A DNA stretch of 64,000 nucleotides from Tubulanus polymorphus (GCF_964204645.1 NC_134030.1:8678278-8742277), one strand, 5' to 3'; counted from the stretch's first letter, positions 25,801 through 32,785 are shown. The notes: generated by a model not told the origin, from the letters alone. Made by a program: numbers and translations.

Positions 25801-28317
25801 ACAGACAATGTTCAAAGAAAGGCTTCATCTTTGTCTCTAGCGTCTATGGTTCCCAATAGAGGCTCTGAACCAGAACTTGATAAGCTTGATGATGACAATG
25901 AAGGGAAAACAAATTTTGATGACAATGAAGAACGGATGGATGGACTACTGAAGCAAGACACAGAAATTCGCCCTTGCGCATCTCTAAGTTATGAATCACA
26001 AAGGAAAATTGATTTACCGCATTCTTCATCAGTGGAATCAGATGGCACTGATGCATTATATGAGCAATCTGAAACTAGAGATGAAGAACTAAGCCGTTCA
26101 TCTGATGACATTGAACCTGATACTTTGAAATCAGACTCTGACAATGAAGTCATTGAAGTTGCAGAAGAAATGGTTTGCAATGCATTCCATGCTGCGATCT
26201 CCGAGATTAAAAATGACTACGTAAACCCAGAGGAAAGAGGCACTGAACTGAGAAGTGTTTCCAAATATCAGAAGCCATCAGACATTGTAGATCCTTGTTT
26301 ATTTGATGAACCAATTTACTACAAAAATGAACTCATAAAAGAACCACCTGCAACTAGTAATGCTTCAGAAATTGATGCATTATATGACGTTCTACCAGAA
26401 ATAGTGCCAGACACAGAAGAACAAGTTTGCTGCACACCTCTATTTGATGATGATATAATCAAAGAGCAAAGAGATGATGTATGTCCCATTACATCAGAGC
26501 CTGTTCATGATGATGATGGAAATCTTGTAGCTACATGTGTTTCTGGTGACTCTGAGAAAATTCACCTTGTTAGAACGTATGATTGTGGTACAGTTGAATC
26601 TCTATCTCATAGTGTTGACATTAAATCCTATGTTGAAGGTGTTAATAGTGAATGTTCATCAAGCTATTCCAACAAGCCAAGCGAATCGTGCAACGATGAA
26701 AGTGCTGATGAACCTTCTGATATCTTGAATATATCTCCAATTAAATCTTATGAGGAGTCAAGTATTATGGTTGATTTAAGCGTATGTGACAGGATGGAAG
26801 CATTTATTGTTCTTTCCCGTGAAACATTTGATTATGAAAAATTTATAGAAATTCCTCTTATCAGGAAGGATAGTGGGGATAATGTTAAAACTGATGGTGT
26901 CGCAATAGTTCTATCAAAATCTGATACAGAGGAAGATCATTTCAGTGAGGAAGTCGAAAGACGCGACTCTGGAATTGAAACTGGTCAGAGTGTTATAGAT
27001 TCTACAAATGAATCGTTAAAACGAAGGTCTTTGCCAGGTCAAGACAGCATGGATACGGTTGCCAGTGAATTCATGGAAGAAATTGTGCAACCTTACAGCA
27101 GTGAAGAGGATCTAGCTATGGTTGAACAATGTCCTCTTTCAAAAGAAGGTGTAGAAACGGTTTCTCAAGAGGTTCCATGTAATGAAATGAATGTAAGTCC
27201 ACCTAATAAAGAACATGGAACTGAAGGAAACATCATTGCTGAACACTACAAAAATGAAGAAAGTTTGACTGAGTCTCCAGGAAAAAGTTCTCTGCAAGCC
27301 CAAGAAATGACTGATTTGTCTCAAATTGGATTATCTTTGGAAGACATTATCAGAGCTGATTATTCGGATGGTTGTATCCCTTCTGCAGCCACAGAACTAC
27401 AAAGTTCAATTCAGAGCTCAGACATTCCAAGTGATGCAAAGCCCACAGAGAAAAAAGCAAAGTCCAGGAAACTTGAGAATATAACTGTTACTATAAATTT
27501 ATCTGATGAATCTGAATCAGATGATGAAAATGAAGCAGAACAGGAATTCTTGTATTCAAAAGAACCAAGATTCTGTGAATCTGTTGTCATGACTGTTACC
27601 ACAATCCGTCGAAAAATTTATGTTCGTCCAATCTCGCATCGAAGACGCATTCTCACCAAACAGCAAAGTTTAGCGCAGTTACATCACCAGCGATCATTGG
27701 ACAATCTCGAACATGTTTACATGCATGAGTATTCAGTTCCACCTTTCAGCCTACATCACAAACCCATGCAACGCCGCCAAACTCTACCTGACCAACATTC
27801 ATCCACTCCAGCATCAACGAGACCCACATTGTTCAGGCATGCCACCATTTCCGAAATGTACCCAGCAGCCACAAATTCGCGACATTCAACTCAACGCAAA
27901 GTTCTCTTAGATGTGCAGTATATTGAACTTTCTGGTCAAGATGCTCGACCAATGTTCGACGAAACGGTCGACATATCAACATTTGATCCATGTCGACAAT
28001 TGAATAGTTCGGAGATTTGTTACGATACACATCACACCTATGACGGTGCAGCGATAGATGGTGTCTTTAGTAGCATTGATCACTCGATAAGCAAAGTTGT
28101 TTATCGTAGGGCGGTGTTTGAGGATGCAAGAGCTCTCAGGCAGCATTCGCCTCAGTTTTCCTGTGCAGAGATAAAAGATGAGTTAAACTCATCCGTGTCA
28201 CGACGAGGATTAATTCGTCAGCATACAATGAACGGAATACCATCTGATTCTGATACGACTGGTATCGAAAACCGGAATGATATTGTTATGATGCGACGGC
28301 ATACTTTAACGAATTAA
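4828..28317 (+). CDS. Giant single-exon repeat protein of unknown family (about 7.8 thousand residues)
   Basis: The frame is open from the splice acceptor at 4827/4828 to the TAA at 28315-28317. Translation either continues from an upstream exon (phase 0 at 4828) or starts at ATG 4864, which has A at -3 and G at +4; from that ATG it encodes 7817 residues. I do not recognise the family. Visible order: a Ser/Gln-rich N-terminus; diverged modules near 5420 and 6900; fourteen near-identical 288-aa units (about 7160-19110); degenerate modules to about 22570; an acidic Ser-rich tail; and a basic His/Arg-rich C-terminus (27600-28317). Each module reads as a basic amphipathic helix (RILNMFRRKG), a helix with IEKAI, the signature VPDDPEL then ALIEAGYIDPVT, and a last helix. 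There is no signal peptide or membrane segment, so it is probably cytosolic or cytoskeletal. A giant alternative exon of a scaffold gene (as in giant ankyrins) is possible, but no ankyrin, ZU5 or death domain is seen. Confidence 0.85.
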   Translation, partial: GSLYSVNTNHEIMDSSTELSQQSEQLQKAETLTEQHQQPLRSSTESPGIKSHGVQDSKMGQNQSVDHGSEPENTFNESDINSSENQLGKGIKTDKDLSTSEQIPSANGNKTINEDDNMNHPGDSNGPMQDASGKKVETSNASVVKKTVQFGQKDEATDNASSLAASRWKSAASKISAEKSPSGSTSSLNRAISTEHKPPSLIDRIMMLFRRKRIDGKILEEYIEKGEIPDDDELKAAYIEAGYIDPETGTFTADAKQRVTEDRVAAQLELETEQLAAKRENLKRMKSRSQSQAQGEGESKGILGRFISLFRGKRVEGKVISGPELNENGGEDRNDTIAAASAMKDADEKREKRKMWEEKLHQLSTDSKIEEETNSSEQEEHIRLLEHGDQAEDQIMMADNNNMLPEKDDKVTERDSDNTPLLETQESHDEHSNVDLKGDDLVQPKKSIQAIQEEPHQELSSIQSTMSDWFKVSVLEDIKRKKSLSACSDDSSQDNDMMHQIEDEFEKTKRRSSVRRRSSAKAPRKQRPSIDDIVKVVSNKEATERITNEMHVKGPDDIKLLDKPYNSTDAIINEEKSEIYETRPVVLSSTDATAIMSVGVNCIVKTASENDLNEKELENTNAPSQLDKQEELAPIKPKIEKGSRLGTFRTWAKGLGQQLTQDLLEDHQDHRSRDLENDWQFNTADFGGDLNFKNPFHRLASRFNNKGKSFGELENVLAQGDVPQDPELRFALIEAGYINPETNNFVSNALEKFHEDKSRAEIEETQNDILDMSNNQDGPKFELNNWVREVGQKSSQDLIKDHRDQQNRDLESDWESRPADDFELTYPFKRLMNLFKRKGVSDKDVEQYMTNDEVPDDPEIREALIEAGYVDPVTITFRPEALEQFLKDKDEAEIEDTVTGGLMNEPITPEREQTVESGVKDPTDLTRDSMKPEDDRPNVEGKPSVLQRILNMIRRKGMNEKDIEKAIANNDVPDDPELKDALAEAGCIDPVTNTFRSDALENFMELKSVAEQQEKLEQTPIEEITPEISDDVKSRFYDNSYKQKDNMPIDADMSHGNEGTGKSPRFGKLGDWAKDVGRKLSQDLLEDHSDRRNRDLENDWESRPADFGDFELTNPFKRLMNLFKLKGVSDKDVEQYMTNDEVPDDPEIREALIEAGYVDPVTITFRPEALEQFLKDKDKAEIEDTVTGGLMNEPITPEREQTVESGVKDPTDLTRDSMKPEDDRPDVEGKPSVLQRILNMFRRKGMNENDIEKAIANTDVPDDPELKDALTEAGYIDPVTNTFRSDALENFMEHKSVAEQQEKLKRTPIEEITPEISDDVKSRFYDNSYKQRDNMPMDADMSHGNEGTEKSPRFGKLGDWAKDVGRKLSQDLLEDHSDRRNRDLENDWESRPADFGDFELTNPFKRLMNLFKLKGVSDKDVEQYMTNDEVPDDPEIREALIEAGYVDPVSITFRPEALEQFLKDKDEAEIEDTVTGGLMNEPLTPEREQTVESGVKDPTDLTRDSMKPEDDRPNVEGKPSVLQRILNMFRRKGMNEKDIEKAIANNDVPDDPELKDALAEAGCIDPVTNTFRSDALENFMELKSVAEQQEKLEQTPIEEITPEISDDVKSRFYDNSYKQKDDMPIDVDMSHGNEGTGKSPRFGKLGDWAKDVGRKLSQDLLEDHSDRRNRDLENDWESRPADFGDFELTNPFKRLMNLFKLKGVSDKDVEQYMTNDEVPDDPEIREALIEAGYVDPVTITFRPEALEHFFKDKGKAEIEDTVTGGLMNEPITPEREQTVESGVKDPTDLTRDSMKPEDDRPDVEGKPSVLQRILNMFRRKGMNEKDIEKAIANNDVPDDPELKDALTEAGYIDPVTNTFRSDALENFMEHKSVAEQQEKLERTPIEEITPEISDDVKSGFYDNSYKQRDNMPMDADMSHGNEGTEKSPRFGKLGDWAKDVGRKLSQDLLEDHSDRRNRDLENDWESRPADFGDFELINPFKRLMNLFKLKGVSDKDVEQYMTNDEVPDDPEIREALIEAGYVDPVTITFRPEALEQFLKDKDEAEIEDTVTGGLMNEPITPEREQTVESGVKDPTDLTRDSMKPEDDRPDVEGKPSVLQRILNMFRRKGMNEKDIEKAIANNDIPDDPELKDALTEAGYIDPVTNTFRSDALENFMEHKSVAEQQEKLEQTPIEEITPEISDDVKSGFYDNSYKQRDNMPMDADMSHGNEGTEKSPRFGKLGDWAKDVGRKLSQDLLEDHSDRRNRDLENDWESRPADFGDFELTNPFKRLMNLFKRKGVSDKDVEQYMTNDEVPDDPEIREALIEAGYVDPVTITFRPEALEQFLKDKDEAEIEDTVTGGLMNEPLTPEREQTVESGVKDPTDLTRDSMKPEDDRPNVEGKPSVLQRILNMFRRKGMNEKDIEKAIANNDVPDDPELKDALAEAGCIDPVTNNFRSDALENFMELKSVAEQQEKLEQTPIEEITPEISDDVKSRFYDNSYKQKDDMPIDADMSHGNEGTGKSPRFGKLGDWAKDVGRKLSQDLLEDHSDRRNRDLENDWESRPADFGDFELTNPFKRLMNLFKLKGVSDKDVEQYMTNDEVPDDPEIREALIEAGYVDPVTITFRPEALEQFLKDKDEAEIEDTVTGGLMNEPITPEREQTVESGVKDPTDLTRDSMKPEDDRPNVEGKPSVLQRILNMFRRKGKNEKDIEKAIANNDIPDDPELKDALTEAGYIDPVTNTFRSDALENFMEHKSVAEQQEKLKRTPIEEITPEISDDVKSRFYDNSYKQRDNMPMDADMSHGNEGTEKSPRFGKLGDWAKDVGRKLSQDLLEDHSDRRNRDLENDWESRPADFGDFELTNPFKRLMNLFKLKGVSDKDVEQYMTNDEVPDDPEIREALIEAGYVDPVTITFRPEALEQFLKDKDKAEIEDTVTGGLMNEPITPEREQTVESGVNDPTDLTRDSMKPEDDRPDVEGKPSVLQRILNMFRRKGMNEKDIEKAIANNDVPDDPELKDALAEAGCIDPVTNNFRSDALENFMELKSVAEQQEKLEQTPIEEITPEISDDVKSRFYDNSYKQRDNMPMDADMSHGNEGTEKSPRFGKLGDRAKDVGRKLSQDLLEDHSDRRNRDLENDWESRPADFGDFELTNPFKRLMNLFKLKGVSDKDVEQYMTNDEVPDDPEIREALIEAGYVDPVTITFRPEALEQFLKDKDKAEIEDTVTGGLMNEPITPEREQTVESGVKDPTDLTRDSMKPEDDRPDVEGKPSVLQRILNMFRRKGMNEKDIEKAIANNDVPDDPELKDALTKAGYIDPVTNTFRSDALENFMEHKSVAEQQEKLERTPIEEITPEISDDVKSGFYDNSYKQRDNMPMDADMSHGNEGTEKSPRFGKLGDWAKDVGRKLSQDLLEDHSDRRNRDLENDWESRPADFGDFELINPFKRLMNLFKLKGVSDKDVEQYMTNDEVPDDPEIREALIEAGYVDPVTITFRPEALEQFLKDKDEAEIEDTVTGGLMNEPITPEREQTVESGVKDPTDLTRDSMKPEDDRPDVEGKPSVLQRILNMFRRKGMNEKDIEKAIANNDIPDDPELKDALTEAGYIDPVTNTFRSDALENFMEHKSVAEQQEKLEQTPIEEITPEISDDVKSRFYDNSYKQKDDMPIDADMSHGNEGTGKSPRFGKLGDWAKDVGRKLSQDLLEDHSDRRNRDLENDWESRPADFGDFELTNPFKRLMNLFKLKGVSDKDVEQYMTNDEVPDDPEIREALIEAGYVDPVTITFRPEALEQFLKDKDEAEIEDTVTGGLMNEPITPEREQTVESGVKDPTDLTRDSMKPEDDRPDVEGKPSVLQRILNMFRRKGMNEKDIEKAIANNDIPDDPELKDALTEAGYIDPVTNTFRSDALENFMEHKSVAEQQENLERTPIEEITPEISDDVKSGFYDNSYKQRDNMPMDADMSHGNEGTEKSPRFGKLGDWAKDFGRKLSQDLLEDHSDRRNRDLENDWESRPADFGDFELINPFKRLMNLFKLKGVSDKDVEQYMTNDEVPDDPEIREALIEAGYVDPVTITFRPEALEQFLKDKDEAEIEDTVTGGLMNEPITPEREQTVESGVKDPTDLTRDSMKPEDDRPDVEGKPSVLQRILNMFRRKGMNEKDIEKAIANNDIPDDPELKDALTEAGYIDPVTNTFRSDALENFMEHKSVAEQQEKLEQTPIEEITPEISDDVKSRFYDNSYKQKDDMPIDADMSHGNEGTGKSPRFGKLGGWAKDVGRKLSQDLLEDHSDRRNRDLENDWESRPADFGDFELTNPFKRLMNLFKLKGVSDKDVEQYMTNDEVPDDPEIREALIEAGYVDPVTITFRPEALEQFLKDKDEAEIEDTVTGGLMNEPITPEREQTVESGVKDPTDLTRDSMKPEDDRPDVEGKPSVLQRILNMFRRKGMNEKDIEKAIANNDIPDDPELKDALTEAGYIDPVTNTFRSDALENFMEHKSVAEQQENLERTPIEEITPEISDDVKSRFYDNSYKQRDNMPMDADMSHGNEGTEKSPRFGKLGDWAKDVGRKLSQDLLEDHSDRRNRDLENDWESRPADFGDFELTNPFKRLMNLFKLKGVSDKDVEQYMTNDEVPDDPEIREALIEAGYVDPVTITFRPEALEQFLKDKDEAEIEDTVTGGLMNEPITPEREQTVESGVKDPTDLTRDSMKPEDDRPDVEGKPSVLQRILNMFRRKGMNEKDIEKAIANNDVPDDPELKDALAEAGYIDPVTNTFRSDALENFIEDKSVADQQEKLEQTPLDVGRKLSQDLLEDHSDQRNRDLENDCESRPADFGDFELTNPFKRLMNLFMCKGISDKDIEQYMNDDEVPDDPEIREALIEAGYVDPVSITFEPEALEQFLNDKEEVKKAALEGVSMNEPISPEREQTFESEVIDSTDVTRDSMKPEDDRPDVEGKSSTLPMIMNMFRRRGMNEKNIEKTIANNDVPDDPELKDALIEVGYIDPVTSTFKSDALDKFMEHKSVAEQQEKLEQTPLEEITPEISDDVKSGFYDNRNTQKDDMPIDADMCPSNEGTEKSPRFGKLGDWPMDVSRKLSQDLLEDHSDQSNRDLDNDWASRPADFGDFELTNPFKRLMNLFRRKGITDQDIEQYMNNGEVPDDPEIQEALIEAGYIDPVTIAYKPDALEQFLQDKEAAVDKKLKDASMNEPIAPEREHIVESREPFDMTKDTMKPEDDRPDAEAESSVPQRILNMFSSKGMNENEIEKSIGNNDVPDDPELRDALIEAGYIDPVMNTFRLDTLDIFKEELQEDPSYGIQCEMTDRVNSWPRDFYSELPEGKDIRLLLGLQSDDPLGDITITTTSALMLSPTGSCDEMEEVGPVTAGIEEAVNRETMKDAERKFEMIESTDYTKCKINPEDDKPYIEAKPSVLQRILNILQHKGMDDEEIEKVIACNDVPDDTVLIDALIEAGYFDPVTNKFRSNALEYFKEDKSVAEQQEKLEKTPLVEITPEISDDVKAGFYDVENAHQGYMSIDGDVRPCDECTEESPRYVGRKLSQDLLKDCSDLQNRDLENDWESRSAYFGDFELTNLFKRLMNLFKLKGICTYDVEQYINSDDVPDDPEIRDALIKAGYVDPVTLAFKPNALEQFLQDKEVAVNEETLKVPSINERIAPESEEMAEAALINSTDLTKDSIKPENDRPDIKGKRSLLQFILNMFRHKGMNEKDIEKTIADNDIPDDLELRDALIAAGYIDPVMHRFRPDALDIFKEELREDPSYGIHCEMTARVEPWPSSSADEGKNIQLLLGLQSVKPLGDIMITTTSALMLDPSENHDEMEGVGPVTTGNEEVYKITEEDTEIKSEMMDSTDLTKDYIKPEDGGSDIGTKPSIILKILNIFRCKGIDDKEIENTIARGNVPDDPELRDALIEAGYIDPIMNRFRSDALENFKDDKSVAEQREILEQSLIEEITPEISNDVRSGFYDVAPQASNLPIDRDCHPDEEFTAKSPRCYEPEDAPVKGDHIDLDPFNNEVFPCRAIQENQELLANLELIESVESSFGLELRKPQDKTMAQHETTLGFEPKIMKLSEEDTLNVSPSGIYANEGQSQSLEEEAKDNLADMNNQFMMKKQYSAEERVWKKLLVSQPTLEFDTFLPEEFCDSEDISMDEIVRILDSCKGIAPEELENIKFSAQNAHLNSNDDKSLDEEIIDNDDAEMKPRPLLILDSNVQQNPDDDLVITTTSAISTTVNKSGNVTLPSSFDSEQLVMNLGESVSEDEPRESSPLKKQKAVSIESTDDFTVKTDIAEMDPRPLVMLDTDSHEFKGQSVDEDADDITITFTSTITYNESSDILHPTTLDSENLPIGADKLECNHDKESIIKHQNLLLQQSREATILKKLRTVSMESSDDFPVKSDSDAESEKLLKSSSSGNTGSEYSSDVDNSDENIQEPISEFLVPVYAKDIHSSPPGELQNVVDEALNAVSEHVSSTEKPIPEQIEFTSQNDEILVSVHSDDISLPIPTNDHIVCEVNTDGSQIDKPYIKQRINRSLSASASVTSSSESDENHSDYQKFIRRSRKRKQRYPKHQMTDPSADFVYEDNARKQIIVLEQQEASLDLKSEESYMEPDGSSVMKSSLLQTPETPDHKQDNLLIAEVVDTFEVQAASIDLPSEMFDDDVEMSVNAGDDKLIANVHEDTETPDHKQGNLLIAEVVDTFEIQAASVDLPSEVFDDDDEISVNTGDNQPVANVLGDTKLPCTQGTSTPERSDDEKNVSCDLQKMELTQNNAKVPKMKLSSRVRHRTYSISSESASENDIEPVDMTRMDSVEGTRVFRHSDAVHDYEDNMMLVFSMCPSKEQWLPDDRLEKIVHTSREIFNGFGDSCGVIENTELSATSELADHPCAQTNDKDSAEYLNESVAYDRENDKIHPEADTAFHSSVARKVPFDDGQLPSSNGNGVDFTLNVALLDKPDSYKKAICDDRFTPQVEDSNAKCEIDTEEILPGNVDLVLVPPKAMQPQFDENMRMFDTQQIDDVYMQVTDNVQRKASSLSLASMVPNRGSEPELDKLDDDNEGKTNFDDNEERMDGLLKQDTEIRPCASLSYESQRKIDLPHSSSVESDGTDALYEQSETRDEELSRSSDDIEPDTLKSDSDNEVIEVAEEMVCNAFHAAISEIKNDYVNPEERGTELRSVSKYQKPSDIVDPCLFDEPIYYKNELIKEPPATSNASEIDALYDVLPEIVPDTEEQVCCTPLFDDDIIKEQRDDVCPITSEPVHDDDGNLVATCVSGDSEKIHLVRTYDCGTVESLSHSVDIKSYVEGVNSECSSSYSNKPSESCNDESADEPSDILNISPIKSYEESSIMVDLSVCDRMEAFIVLSRETFDYEKFIEIPLIRKDSGDNVKTDGVAIVLSKSDTEEDHFSEEVERRDSGIETGQSVIDSTNESLKRRSLPGQDSMDTVASEFMEEIVQPYSSEEDLAMVEQCPLSKEGVETVSQEVPCNEMNVSPPNKEHGTEGNIIAEHYKNEESLTESPGKSSLQAQEMTDLSQIGLSLEDIIRADYSDGCIPSAATELQSSIQSSDIPSDAKPTEKKAKSRKLENITVTINLSDESESDDENEAEQEFLYSKEPRFCESVVMTVTTIRRKIYVRPISHRRRILTKQQSLAQLHHQRSLDNLEHVYMHEYSVPPFSLHHKPMQRRQTLPDQHSSTPASTRPTLFRHATISEMYPAATNSRHSTQRKVLLDVQYIELSGQDARPMFDETVDISTFDPCRQLNSSEICYDTHHTYDGAAIDGVFSSIDHSISKVVYRRAVFEDARALRQHSPQFSCAEIKDELNSSVSRRGLIRQHTMNGIPSDSDTTGIENRNDIVMMRRHTLTN
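7160..19110 (+). repeat. Tandem array of about fourteen 864-bp coding units in the giant exon
   Basis: The period is exactly 864 bp (288 codons), so the frame is kept throughout. Each unit holds: a linker with DVGRKLSQDLLEDHSD; module A (KRLMNLFKLKG ... VPDDPEIREALIEAGY); a linker with LTRDSMKPEDDRPD; module B (RILNMFRRKG ... VPDDPELKDAL); and a linker with EITPEISDDVKS. Copies differ by scattered single substitutions, many of them shared between non-adjacent copies. Units 2-5 resemble units 7-10 (offset 4320 bp, five units), and units 10-11 resemble 12-13 (offset 1728 bp). The pattern points to recent unequal exchange or gene conversion. Copy number may vary between individuals or be misassembled. 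Confidence 0.95.
19110..22575 (+). repeat. Degenerate A/B modules downstream of the array
   Basis: The same modules continue with strong divergence. A-type copies lie near 19225, 20090 and 21470, and B-type copies near 19590, 20450, 20995, 21830 and 22370. Two of the spacers carry a second repeated motif, ITTTSALML, near 20780 and 22150. The divergence suggests older copies outside the homogenised zone. It also shows which positions are kept: PDDPEL, ALIEAGYIDP and the basic LFRRKG helix. Confidence 0.85.
24613..24948 (+). repeat. 168-bp tandem duplication in the acidic tail of the giant exon
   Basis: Two adjacent in-frame 56-residue copies start at 24613 and 24781 (ETPDHKQ, then LLIAEVVDTFE, then DLPSE). 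They are a second, independent repeat family in the same protein. Confidence 0.85.
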
Positions 28318-30540
28318 CTCAATTCAATAAGAACTAGAAAGAGAACTGGAGAATGTTCTATGTTCTAAGGTGTTCTATGTGGTACATACATATACACGCG
28401 TTTGTAGCGAAAATTTTCATGTCCATGTGTTGGATATCTGTGGATATAACTTCAGTCATGAACATCGATTTGATAGACATGCTGAAGCCTTTGTGTATCT
28501 TCACATTGTAGCTAAATGTGAATTCAGATGTGTAAATAAGTATGAGTATATGAAGATGTGATAAATTCTAATGTGTGATTTATGAATGGCTTCTGTGATA
28601 TTGGATTATTTTATACGAACACTGTGCGTGGTGGATTTAGATATTCGTGAAAGTTGCTTTATGACGCGACCTCTGGAGAATCTGGATGTGTAACTTGTGA
28701 TGGCTCAGGATACTGAAAAAGATTGTGTAAACAGTGTTGGCGAACTGTACATAGCGCTTAGTTCAGATACCGCGTATTCAAAGGGATTATATTTATGCCG
28801 TGGAGGACTATCTGTTTCAATTTTATATTCTTTAGTGTATTCGGCGACTAAGAAACAAAACTGTGATATAACTGCAATAATTGAATGGATTTTAGCGGTG
28901 CTCAGATATAATTGCTTTGTTTTTATCGAAATCTTTGAATATTCAACTTCAGGAATAAAGGGGCATGTACAAATCATTAGATGGATTTTTATCTGTTGAA
29001 GAAAGTATTTTTCCGGTGGGATGATTGTAATATTAATTTGCATTAAGATACATATTTGAATACATGTATTTGATAAATCTAGACTTCAGTAGCAGATATA
29101 GAATTCGGACTAGAATTCTATTGACTCAATTTGTTTTTTTCTCAAAACCTATTTTAAATCTTAATCAGCAAAGATCTGAATGTAGTAGCACACAGTCTAT
29201 GAAACTGGCCCCTGGAATTTAGATGAATCATGTGCAGTTTCGTTTATTGTTTTGAAAATTTTTGATGAAGCAGTGTGTAAAAAGTCACGCGCTCATGATA
29301 GATTTTGTATTTCATTTGTTATGTTGTTTTGTTATGGATATAATGTAACATAGCAGGTGTTTTTAATGGTCATAGATTTGTGTTGAATATTGATTGTTAA
29401 GATAAAATCATGAACAGGTTTTTTTCTGACAAAAAAAATCTATTTTTTTACGCACCCAGTGTTCCGTTTGATATCGAATGTTCCACATTAAATGTGTTTC
29501 ATTTCTTTTTCAAACTTTGCAAATGCATAGCTGAAATTGTACATACGATAGAGTACGTTTCCTAAAAAGCCAAGTCGAATATTGTCATGAAAGCTTGTAT
29601 TCCAATGCAGCTACATAATGTTATTAGGTTAACTTATGTATCGTATGGTATGAATTTACTTTTATTGACCCAGAGGTGTTATAACGATGTAAAATATCTA
29701 GTTTTCGAAATAATTGCTGTAATTTTTTATACAGCTGTTATTTCAAACAGGGTTCAGAATTATTGATCTGCACCGAATAGATCTCCACTAACCACCACAC
29801 TCCAATCTCTATTCTTCTTGAGCCGCTAAAACTGTTCGTTTTATAATGAAAATCTATCACTGACCATGGCTGAAAGACAAATACCTTCCATGGGAGATTT
29901 ATTCAGGTTTTTTGCAGCCTTTATACGTAACTTTAGATGGTCACCAGATAAATACAAGCCGATAAATGTATTTATGTACAGCGTAGTATACAAGAACATT
30001 CGTCAGAATGACGATTCCGTTTACGTGTTACATGTTACCAAAGTTAACACTTTAATCATTCTGATGTTATAAATGGATCGAATAGATGAACCCTATACTC
30101 ATCAAACATCTATGTTTTCATTCTGTCTGTATTGTAAGTTAATGTTGAAAAATTGCCCTCCTATTGTAGTCACAATATCATTGTAAACACATGTACTCAC
30201 ACATTCATTAAATACCTAATTATATTGTCGTGTATGTTATTTACAAATAGTTATGTCAGTCCAGGGGCTGTTGCTTAAAAAAAACTTACTATTTTAGATC
30301 TGCCATTTGATTTATTATGAAGAAAATTGGTAAAGTTTGAATATCCATGGGTTATTTTTGCCAGCTGAAATGTTTAAGTCGTTTTGTTCACTTAAAAGAA
30401 ATGTTTGCGTATACATTATATATTTCTACCCGCTATGCATTGGTAAGAAGTGGTTTTATGAATTTGAACTGATATACCCGGTAGTAATGATTAAGCAATA
30501 ATTCTATCGAATATCGAATATCCGGCCTGAAGTTTCAGAA
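28318..30540. other. 3' flank or 3' UTR of the giant gene and intergenic DNA
   Basis: No coding exon is recognised. AATAAA at 28954-28959 is a possible polyadenylation signal about 640 bases after the stop codon. Open frames at 28.7-29.0 kb exist on both strands, are short and match nothing I know. Confidence 0.4.
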
Positions 30541-30544
30541 ACTG

Positions 30545-30835
30545 TTTGTGTATCACTCAGGGTGCAATCTGAAGCACTTGTCCTATTGCCCGGGACAGGT
30601 ATATTTTCATTAGGGCAAGTAGGTTTTCGGTATCACTTGTCCAACGGGCTAGTGCAATTTTATGTCTCAAAGGTTTTATCTCACTCGATACAACGGAGGA
30701 TTGTGCCACCAATTCGACTGCCTGTGTAGGGCATGTTGATTTTTGAGTGGGCAGGCGGAATTACAGAAATGCTTGCCCCACGGGCAAGTGGCTTTTATTC
30801 CTTAGATCAAACCCCTGAAATTGTATATAATAAAA
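30545..30835. repeat. Dispersed repeat with CTTGCCC / GGGCAAG inverted motifs
   Basis: The segment holds several oppositely oriented copies of CACTTGCCC-like and GGGCAAGT-like motifs. Its right part (TAGGGCA.GTTGATTTTTGAG onward, near 30727) recurs at 41264-41370 in the same orientation, including the ending CTTAAATCAAACCC-like sequence. It is a non-autonomous repeat; the class is not determined. Confidence 0.65.
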
Positions 30836-31350
30836 GCAACTCTTCACCATATGCATTGATAAATAATCATGTATCCTGACTGCATTGTAAAATAAGTATC
30901 TGAAGATTATTTACATAATGTATGACTTAATTGAAATTCGACAAAGATTATTGTACGTACATGCCATATATACGAGTATTTAGTAATATCATTTTATACG
31001 AGGATTATTTGCCGGGTGTTTCAGAGTCTGCTGCTGCTGCTGCCGTATAAAGCATTTGATTATTTGTGATGAGAATCGATACAGCTGCCTGTTGAATATA
31101 CCTTACGCATACGATACTGCTATACTATAGCGTACAGGGATTTTGTGGTATGGGCAAAGATAAGTGATTTCGGGCACGGATCAATATTCCAAGCCCAACC
31201 AGGTTGTGATGTGTAGATTCTATTCAATTGTCGCTTATAGAAACATATTACACTTATTTTAATAAATATGATAACACGAATACGTAGTCGTTCATATTAT
31301 TGTTGTTAGTTCGTTCGATTTCTTATCCTTCATATGAATTTGCGAATTGT

Positions 31351-31497
31351 TCAAAACTCTACTTTGAAACAGGATCCTTCGGGGTACTCGTGGGCAGGAA
31401 TCTCCTCGGGTAGGGCGAAATCGGCAATAACCGGAGTACGAGCGCCGAAGACGAGTCGATCGTGAGGGAGGTTTGGAGGTTCTCCCCAAGAAAATTT
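31351..31497 (-). other. Exon-like open segment, minus strand, unknown
   Basis: This is a GC-richer island in AT-rich DNA. On the minus strand it reads ...PHDRLVFGARTP then IADFALPEEIPAHEYPEG then SCFKVEF and a TGA at 31351-31353. The amino-acid pattern looks protein-like, but I do not recognise a family. A possible donor (AAA then GTAGAG) would make it an internal exon. The opposite strand also has a short open frame, so this is only a candidate. Confidence 0.2.
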
Positions 31498-31986
31498 TGA
31501 ATATCCCCTATGAATATTCCCTCACGATGCCCTTGGGTACTCGATCACGGAGTGAAATATATAGTCGAACTTGGTTGCAACGAACTTCAGGGGACCAGAA
31601 AATGTGTTTTATTGATAGTTCTTCATATATATCCAGTGTCGACTTATTGAAATTGTCCTATTTGGGACGAAATTCGAGAGTTTGCATATTACTTGTGTGC
31701 ATTTTAAAGTACATCCACATCTCCATCCCTCCACTTTGTCAAGCACAACAAACACGTGGTTTTCTTGGAAGAATATGACAGTAGTTTCAGCTCGAGTCGG
31801 TTCCGATCGATTCATATTTCGTGACACTATGTATGAAATAGATAACATCGAATTTGGATGTCACCCAAGTCGGACGAATTTCCACGGTCCCAAGATGTCT
31901 GACTTGAACGGAGTGTCGATTGTAGCTCTTCGGGTATTCATGTTATTTACGAACCATTAAACAAAATATATAGATATATATAATGA

Positions 31987-32785
<799 letters not shown>

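Noticed and set aside
31028-31045. Short CTG trinucleotide run
   Set aside because: Only five to six units; ordinary microsatellite.
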